From contig CANGPS010000002.1 of assembly GCA_947456245.1 (NCBI GenBank), positions 1-64,000 of the forward strand: 64,000 bases of DNA. The letters are read 5' to 3'. A program made the position numbers and the translations under genes. The stretch is from Acidimicrobiaceae bacterium. GTDB taxonomy: Bacteria > Actinomycetota > Acidimicrobiia > Acidimicrobiales > RAAP-2. Below are positions 16,753 through 25,665 of this stretch, piece after piece (position 1 is the first letter of the stretch; each line of letters starts with the position of its first letter). The notes beneath the pieces were generated by a model. That model was given only the letters and a program-made list of their open reading frames with translations, did not search any database and was not told where the DNA came from.

Positions 16753-19163
16753 GCGGCCGTCGCCTCGACGATGCGGCCACCGCCGGCCTCCTCGTCGGCG
16801 TCCCTGTCGTCCTGTCGTCTGTGGCCGGCGTCCCGACGGTCAACCTCTCCCTCACCGGGCCCAACCTTGTCGCGATGGCCGTCCTCGGCGCGTGGGCGGC
16901 ATGGGCCTGGTGCGTCATCGGGGTCGTCGTCGACACCGTCCGCATGGTCCGCGCCGCTGACGTGACCCTCGGGCGCCGCTCTGGGGCGCTCACCCGCCTC
17001 GCCGCCAGGATCGCCGGCCTGGTCATGGCGATCACCTCGATCTCGGCGACGCTTCCCGTCGCCGCCGCTCCCCCAGGCGCCGCGGAGACGCGCACCCACG
17101 TCGCCACAGCCACAGGCCCGAGCGCATCGGGGGCTCCGAGCACGCCCAGCGACCCCGCCGTCGTCGCTGCGCCATCGACCTGGACCGTCGCCCCCGGCGA
17201 CTGCCTCTGGACGATCGCCGAGCGGATCGAGGGCGATGGGGATGCCTGGACCGTGCTCGCCGACGCCAATCTCGGCCAGGTGATGGCTGACGGGAGGATC
17301 TTCACGGATCCGTCGCTCATCTACCCCGGATGGGTCCTGCAGGTTCCCTCAGCCATGGGCAGCGCAGCGGCCCCGTCGGCCGAGGCACCTGTGTGGGACC
17401 CTCCAACGGCCGCAGACCCCACACCGCCGGTGCCGGTCGGCACCAGCGAACCGCTGGCCGAGGTCCCCCTGTCCCCTCCTGAGACTGGGGCTCGTCATGC
17501 CTCGACAGCGGGCTCGGCATCCCCGTCCTTCGGCGATGCCGCGATCGTGGCCTCCAGCGTGCTCGGCGTGGGCGCTGTGACGCTCGGCCTGCTCCGCCGC
17601 CGTCGACGGCGGGTGGATCGCCACGCCCTCTCGGACGAGGACCTGCTGGACGCCGAGGTGCTCCTCGAGCAGTCGGCTGCCCTCCCCGGCCTGAGCCTGA
17701 CCGAGGCCGCACTGCTGCTCGCAGCCGATGACGGGGTGCTGACGGATCCAGGCCTCCTCTGCGTCGGGAGCGACGGCGCCCGCCTCTATCTCGGTGGGAT
17801 CCAGGTCTGGCATGCCGAGCCCTCGGATCTGCTCGGTGCGGCCGCCACCCTCGCCCCGCCGCCGGCGGCCCTCGCACCCCTCGGCGATCGCGAGGGGTCC
17901 TCGTGGTCGCTCGTGGTCCCGGCCGGTTCCACGGGAGCCATCGGCGGAAGCGCAGCGGCCGAGATGGTCGACCTCGCCCTCGACCTGCAAGGCGAGATGA
18001 CGTGGGGCCACCAGATCCACGCCGTCGCCTCGCAGGCCGACATCGAGGCGCTCGACCAGCTCCGCGACGGACTTCTGATCACTGATGATCCAGAGCTGGT
18101 CGGCGGTCGCCTCGCCGGGATCGTGGCCCAGGAGGATGGGTGCCTCGTGCGCGTCGACGATCACGGGGTGGACCTGCTCGAGGTGGGCCTGCGGATCGTC
18201 ACGCCGGGGCCGAGCCCGGTCGTGTCAGACCTCGTCGAGGACCCTGCACCGATCCAGCCTCGCCACGGCGATCGGCCAGCGACGCCGCCGACGTCCGACA
18301 ACCCACCCCGGCAGTCGGACGTCGGGCCGATGGTCCGCCTCCTGTCGACGACGCCCAGGATCGACGGCCTCGCCCAGCCCATCGAGCCGAAGCGTGCTCG
18401 GCGCGCCGTCGAGGTGGTCGCGTACATCGCGCTCCACGACCCTGACCCCGTCACCGGCGACCGGATCCGCACGCGCGTCCTCGGCTCGTCGAGCCAGGAT
18501 GCGGCCGCAAAGACGCTCTTCAACGTGACCAGTGCCGCCCGTCGCGGGCTCGGGCTGGCCGAGGACGGCGAACCGGTCCTGCCGATCGCCGACCGCTCCG
18601 GCTGCTACCGCCTCGGCAACGTGCTGACGAGCGACGTCGCCGAGCTCCACGCCCACCTCGCCTGCGCACGGCGAGGACGCGACGTGGACGCGCAGATGGC
18701 CCACCTGCGCGCCGCCCTCGAGCTGGTCGAGGGCGAGCCGCTTGCCGCCACCTTGTCCGGTTGGGACTGGTTCACCGTCGAGGGCCATCGAGCACGCCTC
18801 GAGACCGCCATCGAGGATGCAGCCGTCTGGCTCGTCGACCTGGCGCTCGACGCCGGCCTGGTCGACCTCGCCCAACTCGCCCTCGATCGGGCGAGACCTG
18901 CGGTGGCGCTCTCAGAGCCGCTCGCCTCGCGGGCGATGGAGCTCGCTGCGGCCCGGGGCAGCATGGTGGACCTCAAGCGGAGCTTCGCCGAGCTCGGAGC
19001 GGTCATCGATGAGCTCGACCCTGGGTGCTGGCCGGTGCTCGCCCACGAGGAGCGCTACCGCCAGCTCACCGAGCAACTTCGATCGACGCCCGCTCAGGCC
19101 AGCTTTGCGGCGATGGAGGCTGCTCCTCGCAGCACCAGCCCATCGGCTCCAGCCGCGCTGTAG
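16749..19163 (+). CDS. Membrane protein with LysM domain and C-terminal BTAD-like transcriptional activator domain
   Basis: Several TM segments; STWTVAPGDCLWTIAERIEGDGDAWTVLADANLG (LysM); C-terminal RRAVEVVAYIALHDPDPVTGDRIRTRVLGSSS..KTLFNVTSAARRGLG..LRAALELVEGEPL resembles OmpR-like plus BTAD. Confidence 0.8.
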   Translation: MSGRRLDDAATAGLLVGVPVVLSSVAGVPTVNLSLTGPNLVAMAVLGAWAAWAWCVIGVVVDTVRMVRAADVTLGRRSGALTRLAARIAGLVMAITSISATLPVAAAPPGAAETRTHVATATGPSASGAPSTPSDPAVVAAPSTWTVAPGDCLWTIAERIEGDGDAWTVLADANLGQVMADGRIFTDPSLIYPGWVLQVPSAMGSAAAPSAEAPVWDPPTAADPTPPVPVGTSEPLAEVPLSPPETGARHASTAGSASPSFGDAAIVASSVLGVGAVTLGLLRRRRRRVDRHALSDEDLLDAEVLLEQSAALPGLSLTEAALLLAADDGVLTDPGLLCVGSDGARLYLGGIQVWHAEPSDLLGAAATLAPPPAALAPLGDREGSSWSLVVPAGSTGAIGGSAAAEMVDLALDLQGEMTWGHQIHAVASQADIEALDQLRDGLLITDDPELVGGRLAGIVAQEDGCLVRVDDHGVDLLEVGLRIVTPGPSPVVSDLVEDPAPIQPRHGDRPATPPTSDNPPRQSDVGPMVRLLSTTPRIDGLAQPIEPKRARRAVEVVAYIALHDPDPVTGDRIRTRVLGSSSQDAAAKTLFNVTSAARRGLGLAEDGEPVLPIADRSGCYRLGNVLTSDVAELHAHLACARRGRDVDAQMAHLRAALELVEGEPLAATLSGWDWFTVEGHRARLETAIEDAAVWLVDLALDAGLVDLAQLALDRARPAVALSEPLASRAMELAAARGSMVDLKRSFAELGAVIDELDPGCWPVLAHEERYRQLTEQLRSTPAQASFAAMEAAPRSTSPSAPAAL

Positions 19164-20203
19164 CGGCGGGTCGGTCGGGCTGTCGCCTCGGCCAGCAGGT
19201 CATCGAGGAGGCGGCCGAAGGGAACCAACGGGTCGATGAACAGGTAGCGGGCCAGGGAGCCGGGGATCGTGTTGATCTCGTTGACGACGATCTCGTCCCC
19301 ATTGGCGAGGAAGTCGATGCGGGCGACGCCTCGCACCCCAACCGCCTCGGCAACCCGTTCGGCCAGGGAGAGGATGGTCGCCGACTGCTCCTCCGGGAGG
19401 TCGGCGGGCAGCTGGCGCGGCGCACTCGCCATGCCCGCTCCGCCGACGTACTTGTCGGTGTAGCCGAGGATCTCTCCGGTGGCACCCGAGCGCAGCGGAC
19501 GCTCGATGGCGGAGAGCTCGAGCGCCGGATAGGTCCGGACTGCGACCTGGAGATCGCTGAGATCAGCGCGGAACGGCTCGAGGACGGCTCCCTGCGCGAG
19601 GTGTGGGTTCGAACTCAGGCGCGCCTTGGCCGCCGTCAGGTCGGCCACGACGTCGATGCCGATGGACGACCCGCCGAAGCGGGGCTTGATGATGTACGGC
19701 CCTGGGAACCCCGGGTCCTCGAGCGACGCCGTCAGCGCCACGCGGTCGAGCGTCGGGATGCCCGATGCCACCATCACCGACCCGAAGGCGAGCTTGTCCA
19801 TCCCGAGGGCCGCCCCAGCGAGGCTGGGACCCGTGTACGGGATGCCGGCGAGGTCGAGCGAGGCCTGCAGCGTCCCGTCCTCGCCCGGTCCTCCGTGCGT
19901 GCAGAGGATCACCGCATCGAGCTCGAGCGGCTTGGCCGCCCGCAGACGCCCTCCCTCGGGCACGAAGCCCCCGCCGTCACCGACGGTCAGGGTCAGCGAC
20001 GAGGCGCCCTTGGGCGCACCCTCGAGGAATGCACCGGCCTCGAGCGACGGGTCGACCTCGACGAAGGCCCCGAGCTTCGTCCAGTAGATGGCCCTCGTCG
20101 AGCGACCAGAGGAGAGCAGCTCGTGGGCAGCCTGGAGACCCGTCAGGATGCTCACGTCGTGCTCTGGCGACGGTCCACCGAACAGGACGGCGATCTCTCC
20201 CAC
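19094..20203 (-). CDS. ddl: D-alanine--D-alanine ligase family protein
   Basis: GGPSPEHDVSILTG, PYIIKPRFGGSSIGID, ARIDFLANGDEIVVNEINTIPGSLARYLF; convergent 70-nt overlap with upstream LysM gene. Confidence 0.88.
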   Translation of the reverse strand: MGEIAVLFGGPSPEHDVSILTGLQAAHELLSSGRSTRAIYWTKLGAFVEVDPSLEAGAFLEGAPKGASSLTLTVGDGGGFVPEGGRLRAAKPLELDAVILCTHGGPGEDGTLQASLDLAGIPYTGPSLAGAALGMDKLAFGSVMVASGIPTLDRVALTASLEDPGFPGPYIIKPRFGGSSIGIDVVADLTAAKARLSSNPHLAQGAVLEPFRADLSDLQVAVRTYPALELSAIERPLRSGATGEILGYTDKYVGGAGMASAPRQLPADLPEEQSATILSLAERVAEAVGVRGVARIDFLANGDEIVVNEINTIPGSLARYLFIDPLVPFGRLLDDLLAEATARPTRRYSAAGADGLVLRGAASIAAKLA

Positions 20204-20246
20204 GCTGACTCCTCATCTCGTCTCTCGGCTCGTGGCTGAGCCCGAT

Positions 20247-21779
20247 CTAAGGGTAGTTGTCCGGGAGGTCGTTCTCGTAGAGGACGGCGTCGTCGACCCC
20301 GAGGTTGGCCCGGACCCAGGCGACCGCCTTCTCCCTCGTGGGAACAAGGATCCGCTTCGCCCTGCCGGCGCTGTCGATGCCCCGCAGCAGGCTCCGTCGG
20401 TTGGTCAGGCCCACCACCAGCACGACGTCGGCCACCTCGGCGGCCCGGCGACCGAACTGCTCGTTCTCCTGCGCCTGACGGGGTCCGAGCTCCACCATGC
20501 CAGGGGTCACCACGGCCCGCCGTCCGGCCACCGCCAGGCCGGAGAGGACCGAGAGCGCCGCGTCAGCACCGGCGGGGTTCGAGTTGAAGGTGTCGTCGAT
20601 CACCGTGACCCCGCTCGGCGCACGAGCGACACCCAGTCGGTTCTCGACCGTCGTGAGCGACGAGACGCGCCCGGCGACCTCAGCGGGGTCGAGACCGAGG
20701 GCGATGGCGGCGCCGATCGCACAGGCCACGTTCGTCGGCTGCAGGCCGGTCAGCACCGGGCTGGCACCAACCCTGGTGCCATCGATCTCGATGGCCCACG
20801 CCGTCTCGTCGGTGCTCACCACCACGTCGGCGTCCCGCCGGACCGAGGCCACCCGGATGACCCGCTTGCCGGCGATGGCGAGGCGGTCGGCGAGGCCGGA
20901 GAGGAGCTCGTCGTCGATGTTGATGACGACGACCTCGGCGCTCGGCGTGATCTCCGCCTTGGCGGCGAGGGTCACGTCGAGGCTCCCGAACCGCTCGAGG
21001 TGCACGGGACCGATGGCGGTCATCACGGCGATCGACGGCGGGCACCAGGCGCACATGTCGGCGATCTCCCCCGGCCCATAGGTCCCCATCTCGGCGACGA
21101 ACACGTCCGTCCCCTCGGCGAGGTGCTCGTTGATCGCCCGTGCGAGGCCGGCGCGGTTGTTGAACGAGCGCGGGGACGGGATGGTGGCGAGGTCGCCTGA
21201 GATGAGGCTGGCGAGATGGTTCTTGACCGACGTCTTGCCGTAGGACCCCGTGATACCCACGATCCGAGGTGCGACCCGCGCCAGTCGGCCGGTCGCCTGA
21301 TCCACGAACCGCCGTCCCGCCCGGTCCTCGAACGGCGCCAGGATCCCGGCCGCGACATCGATGGCCAGGGGGACGATCAGGACGCCGATGGCAACGGCGA
21401 GCATCGGACTAAGGAGGCTGAGAAGTGCCACCACGATGACCTCGACGAGCACGGCCACTCCGGCGAGGCTTCGGAGCCGACGCGTCCACGCCAGCTGCGA
21501 GGTGCGCCCCCGCACCGAGAGCCCGATCGGCCCGAAGGCCACGATCACCACCGGCGCTGCTGCGGCCAGACCGACGCCTACGGACGCCACGGTCCCGACG
21601 ACCGCGAGCGCGGCCCCAGCCACGTTCACCGGGGTCGCGGTCCACCATCGCAGCGCGAAGCGGCTCGTCGACCCCGGGAGGTAGTGCTCGCGCTGGGCGA
21701 CGCGGAGCCAGCGGAGCCCGGCGAGGCCGGCCGCACCGAGACCGAGGATGGCCACAAGGGTCGCCAAGACGGTCGTCAC
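20247..21779 (-). CDS. MurF-like Mur ligase with N-terminal transmembrane region
   Basis: GITGSYGKTSVKNHLASL, FNNRAGLARAINEHL, DDTFNSNPAGADAAL; about 150-aa hydrophobic N-terminus; GTG start 21779. Confidence 0.85.
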   Translation of the reverse strand: MTTVLATLVAILGLGAAGLAGLRWLRVAQREHYLPGSTSRFALRWWTATPVNVAGAALAVVGTVASVGVGLAAAAPVVIVAFGPIGLSVRGRTSQLAWTRRLRSLAGVAVLVEVIVVALLSLLSPMLAVAIGVLIVPLAIDVAAGILAPFEDRAGRRFVDQATGRLARVAPRIVGITGSYGKTSVKNHLASLISGDLATIPSPRSFNNRAGLARAINEHLAEGTDVFVAEMGTYGPGEIADMCAWCPPSIAVMTAIGPVHLERFGSLDVTLAAKAEITPSAEVVVINIDDELLSGLADRLAIAGKRVIRVASVRRDADVVVSTDETAWAIEIDGTRVGASPVLTGLQPTNVACAIGAAIALGLDPAEVAGRVSSLTTVENRLGVARAPSGVTVIDDTFNSNPAGADAALSVLSGLAVAGRRAVVTPGMVELGPRQAQENEQFGRRAAEVADVVLVVGLTNRRSLLRGIDSAGRAKRILVPTREKAVAWVRANLGVDDAVLYENDLPDNYP

Positions 21780-22546
21780 CGCTCCACCTCGACCAAGACC
21801 GCGTCGATCGCCGTCCTGACGGCCGCCGGAGCCTCGGTCATCGTCAGGTGCCCAGCTCCGGGGACGATGGTCACCGAGACCCACGGTGCGCCTCCGGCCT
21901 CGATCAGCGACGCTGCTCGCTCCGCCACATCCCTCGGCACGTCGGCGTCGTGCTCCCCCCAGACCAGCGCCACCGGCACCGCAAGGCGCCCGAGCTCGGC
22001 GTCGAACGACTCGTTGATGACCGTGACCAGGGTGTCGCGCATGACGCCGGTGGCGGCGTTGTAGTCCGCCGAACCCGAACGGCGCCGCACATCCTCGAAG
22101 CGCTGGTCGCTGAGGAGGTGGGCGCGGTGGAGCGCCCGGATTGCCCGGTAGCGCCAGGGGGGCTTCGTGGACGTGGTGCGTCTCAGGACCGGAGCTCCCA
22201 CCAGCACGAGGCCTGCGACCAGGTCGGGTCGACGGTCCGCCAGGGACACAGCCACCCGACCGCCGTGCGAGTGCCCCACCACCACCACCGGGCGGCCGAC
22301 CCCCTCGATGACGGGGATCAGGGCCTCGGCGTAGTCCGAGGACCCCCACGGGGTCGATGGGGCCGGAGACGCTCCGAACCCCGGGAGGTCGAACGAGATC
22401 CCAGGGAGGGATCCAGCCTCGGGGAGCGCCAGCACGCCCACCGCGTCTCGGTGGCTCCGCCCCCATCCGTGGAGGCACACGACCCGTGGGTCGCCGTCAC
22501 CCACGATCTCGCCGAAGATCGCGCCATCGGCGAACGCGCTCAGCAT
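21776..22546 (-). CDS. Alpha/beta-fold hydrolase
   Basis: VVCLHGWGRSHRDAVG, VVVGHSHGGRVAVSLA, VWGEHDADVP; 4-nt overlap with the MurF-like gene. Confidence 0.9.
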   Translation of the reverse strand: MLSAFADGAIFGEIVGDGDPRVVCLHGWGRSHRDAVGVLALPEAGSLPGISFDLPGFGASPAPSTPWGSSDYAEALIPVIEGVGRPVVVVGHSHGGRVAVSLADRRPDLVAGLVLVGAPVLRRTTSTKPPWRYRAIRALHRAHLLSDQRFEDVRRRSGSADYNAATGVMRDTLVTVINESFDAELGRLAVPVALVWGEHDADVPRDVAERAASLIEAGGAPWVSVTIVPGAGHLTMTEAPAAVRTAIDAVLVEVER

Positions 22547-22657
22547 GACCGGCTCGTCGTCTGGCGCGCGAGATCAGGGTCCATCGGACGCCAAGCCTAC
22601 AGAGCCGGTCTCTGACGACCGGCGACCCGGTCACGTGCTCTGGCTACGGTTGGCGCC

Positions 22658-24277
22658 ATGGACCTCGATCGTCGAGCAGACGACCAGCTCGCCCGGCTGA
22701 CCCCAGTCCAGCGCGAGGCCGTCACCGCCGGTGACCCCCGCCTCGCGGTCCTCGCCGGAGCCGGCGCGGGAAAGACCACGGTGCTGACGCTGCGCGTCCG
22801 GGAGATGGTGGCGTCCGGCATCGATCCTCACCACCTGCTCGTGGTCACCTTCTCCCGCCGTGCCGCCCAGGAGCTCCGCGACCGGCTGTGGCGGCTCGAC
22901 ATCGAGGGGGTCCGATCGGGGACCTTCCACGCCACCGCGCTCGAGCTGCTCGAGGTGCGACGCGCCGAGCAGGGCCTCGGGCCTCCCCGCATCCTCCCCG
23001 ATCGTCGTCGGAGCCTGGCGCGCATGCTCGAGTCCATCGGGCGCACGATGGCCCGATCCGCCCCGGCCACGCTCGACACCGAGATCTCCTGGGGAAAGGG
23101 GCACGGACTCGAGCCGAGGACCTACGAGGACGGGGCGCGCCGAGCGAGCCGGAGGACCTCGCTCCCATCCAAGGTCATCGCCGAGCTCTGGGGTCGCTAC
23201 GAGGAGGGGAAGGGCCGCTCGGGGATGCTCGACTTCGACGACCTAATCATCGACGCCGCCGAGGCACTGCGCGACCCGACCTTCGCCAAGGCCATCCACT
23301 GGCGGACCCGTCATGTGCTGGTCGACGAGTTCCAGGACGTCAGCCCGATGCAGTTCCTGCTGATCGAGCGCCTCATGACGCCAGACACCACCCTGTTCTG
23401 CGTCGGAGACCCGAACCAGTCCATCTACGGCTTCAACGGAGCCGACCCCACGTTGCTCGCCAACCTGCACGCATCGTTCCCCGGACTGCGCACCATCACC
23501 CTCGACGACAACCACCGCTCCACCCCCGAGATCGTCTCCGCCGCGGCGACCGTCCTGCCCTCCGGAGAGGTCCGGGCGATCGCGTCGACGCGGTCAGCCG
23601 GTCGCCCCCCGAAGATCGTCGCCTGCTCCGACGACGCGGCGGAGGCGGCCATGGTCGTCGACGCCGTCCTCAGCGGGCGGGGACCCGGGACCCCCTTCGC
23701 TGCGCACGCCGTGCTGGCGCGAACCAACGCCCAGCTGCAGGCCGTGGCGGCTGCCTGCGAGGCCGCCGGCGTGCCCCATCGGCTGCTGGCCCCCGACCTC
23801 TCCGAGGAGGAGGCCGACGGCTTCGACGGGTCGCCGAGGCGCCGAGGCTGGCGGGACGACGAGCAGGAGGCAGAGGATCCCGACGCCATCGTCCTGGCCA
23901 CCTTCCACCGATCCAAGGGCCTCGAGTGGCCTCGGGTCTTCGTGATCGGGGCCAGCGCGGGCCTGGTCCCCCATGCAGCCGCCACGACGCCAGCGGCGCT
24001 CGCCGAGGAGCAGCGCCTCCTGTACGTGGCGCTCACCCGGGCCGGGAGCGACCTCACCGTCTCCTGGGCTCGGCGGAGGGACGGCGAGGAGCGACGTGGA
24101 GCACCCGAGCGCACGATGTCGCCGCTGCTCGACGCCATGGCTCGGGAGCTAGCCCGACAGGAGGAGGCCGCACGGCCGGCCACCGCCGAGCGTGCGCACA
24201 GCCACCTCGCGGCGATGCGGCGGCAGGTGGCCGAGGCGCGCCGACAGCGCGAGGATGGCCGCGAGGAGGTCCCATGA
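22658..24277 (+). CDS. Compact UvrD/Rep-type SF1A helicase
   Basis: LAGAGAGKTTVLTLRV (Walker A), VLVDEFQDVSPMQ, VGDPNQSIYGFNGAD, LDDNHRSTPEI, ATFHRSKGLEWPRVFV, LYVALTRA. Confidence 0.92.
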   Translation: MDLDRRADDQLARLTPVQREAVTAGDPRLAVLAGAGAGKTTVLTLRVREMVASGIDPHHLLVVTFSRRAAQELRDRLWRLDIEGVRSGTFHATALELLEVRRAEQGLGPPRILPDRRRSLARMLESIGRTMARSAPATLDTEISWGKGHGLEPRTYEDGARRASRRTSLPSKVIAELWGRYEEGKGRSGMLDFDDLIIDAAEALRDPTFAKAIHWRTRHVLVDEFQDVSPMQFLLIERLMTPDTTLFCVGDPNQSIYGFNGADPTLLANLHASFPGLRTITLDDNHRSTPEIVSAAATVLPSGEVRAIASTRSAGRPPKIVACSDDAAEAAMVVDAVLSGRGPGTPFAAHAVLARTNAQLQAVAAACEAAGVPHRLLAPDLSEEEADGFDGSPRRRGWRDDEQEAEDPDAIVLATFHRSKGLEWPRVFVIGASAGLVPHAAATTPAALAEEQRLLYVALTRAGSDLTVSWARRRDGEERRGAPERTMSPLLDAMARELARQEEAARPATAERAHSHLAAMRRQVAEARRQREDGREEVP

Positions 24278-25665
24278 GCGACGACGAGCTGGTGGCGCTG
24301 CTGGTGGAGGCAATCGGGGCCGAGGCCGTGACATCGGGCGAGCACGTCAACCCAGACGATCTCCACGACGAGTCGCTCCACCCCTCGTTCGGCACCCCGG
24401 CGTGCGTGGCGAGGCCAAAGACGACAGCCGATGTCGTGGCCATCGTCGAGATCGGACGTCGCACCGCCACCCCCATGGTCGCCAGAGGGTCCGGGACCGG
24501 GCTCTCCGGCGCGGCCATCCCCACCGACGGGTGCATCGTGGTGGCCTTCGATCACATGGCGTCGATCCTCGAGATCGACCTCGCCAACCAGGTGGCCGTC
24601 GTCCAGCCGGGCGTGACCCTGGCCCAGCTCGACGACGCCCTCCTCGGCACCGGCTACCGCTACCCCGTCCAACCCGGCGAGCACTCCGGCTCGCTGGGCG
24701 GCAATGTCTCGACCAATGCCGGAGGGATGCGAGCGGTGCGCGACGGGGTGACGCGCAGCCACGTCCTCGGCCTCGAGGTCGTGCTGGCCGACGGCTCGGT
24801 GCTCCGCACTGGGGGCAAGATCGTCAAGAGCTCGTCGGGCTACGACCTCACCCAGCTGCTCGTGGGCTCAGAGGGGACGCTGGCCCTCGTGACCGAGGTC
24901 ACGGTGAAGCTCTCGGCGAGGCTCGATCACTCGACGACCCTCGTCGCCGCCTTCGCCGACCTCGACGGCGTCGCCGACGCGCTCCCCAACCTCGTCAGCG
25001 ACGGCCTCACCCCCGCGGTGCTCGAGTACATCGACGCCCTGACCATGGCGGCGATCACGGGATCGGCTGGCATCGAGCTGTCCATCCCGGCCGAGGTGGT
25101 GGCCGCCTCCGGCGCCTACCTCGTCGTCGTCCTCGAGGACTCCTCGGCCGATCGCCTCGAGGGCGACCTCGAGGCGACCGCCCTCGCCCTCGAGGCCCAC
25201 GGCTCCATCGACACCTACGTCCTCTCCGGCTCGCAGGGTCCCCGCCTCATCGAGGCGCGGGAGCGGGCCTTCTACGTGGCCAAGGCGAACGGTGCCACCG
25301 ACATCGTCGACATCGTGGTACCTCGGGCCGAGGTGGCCCCCTACCTGGCGGAGGTCGGACGGATCGCCCAGGCTCACGAGACCTTCCTCACGGGCTGCGG
25401 ACACGTCGGGGACGGCAACGTCCACATGTCGATCTTCGAGGGCGATCCCGAACGGCGGACCGCGCTGCTCGACGAGCTGTTCGCCGCCGGGCTCCGCCGC
25501 GGCGGCCAGATCTCCGGCGAGCACGGGATCGGATCCGCCAAGCGTGATGCCTACCTGCGGCTCAGCGACCCTGTCAGACTCGACCTCGAAGCTCGCATCA
25601 AGGAGGCCTTCGACCCCGATGGCCTCCTCAACCCCACCCGCGGGGGTGGAAGGAGTCCGAAGTGA
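24274..25665 (+). CDS. FAD-binding oxidoreductase, GlcD/D-lactate dehydrogenase-like
   Basis: GSGTGLSGAAIPTDG, SLGGNVSTNAGG, KSSSGYDLTQLLVGSEGTL, HVGDGNVHMSIF, GEHGIGSAKRDAYL. Confidence 0.92.
   Translation: MSDDELVALLVEAIGAEAVTSGEHVNPDDLHDESLHPSFGTPACVARPKTTADVVAIVEIGRRTATPMVARGSGTGLSGAAIPTDGCIVVAFDHMASILEIDLANQVAVVQPGVTLAQLDDALLGTGYRYPVQPGEHSGSLGGNVSTNAGGMRAVRDGVTRSHVLGLEVVLADGSVLRTGGKIVKSSSGYDLTQLLVGSEGTLALVTEVTVKLSARLDHSTTLVAAFADLDGVADALPNLVSDGLTPAVLEYIDALTMAAITGSAGIELSIPAEVVAASGAYLVVVLEDSSADRLEGDLEATALALEAHGSIDTYVLSGSQGPRLIEARERAFYVAKANGATDIVDIVVPRAEVAPYLAEVGRIAQAHETFLTGCGHVGDGNVHMSIFEGDPERRTALLDELFAAGLRRGGQISGEHGIGSAKRDAYLRLSDPVRLDLEARIKEAFDPDGLLNPTRGGGRSPK

Noticed and set aside
10379-19163. 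Integrative element bounded by the tRNA-Val gene and carrying the LysM-BTAD operon
   Set aside because: No integrase, excisionase, replication gene or second att-like copy seen; intervening genes look housekeeping.
22888-24273. N-terminal part of the 925-aa ORF 22888..25665
   Set aside because: Out-of-frame with the helicase; only the portion from ATG 24274 has GlcD homology.
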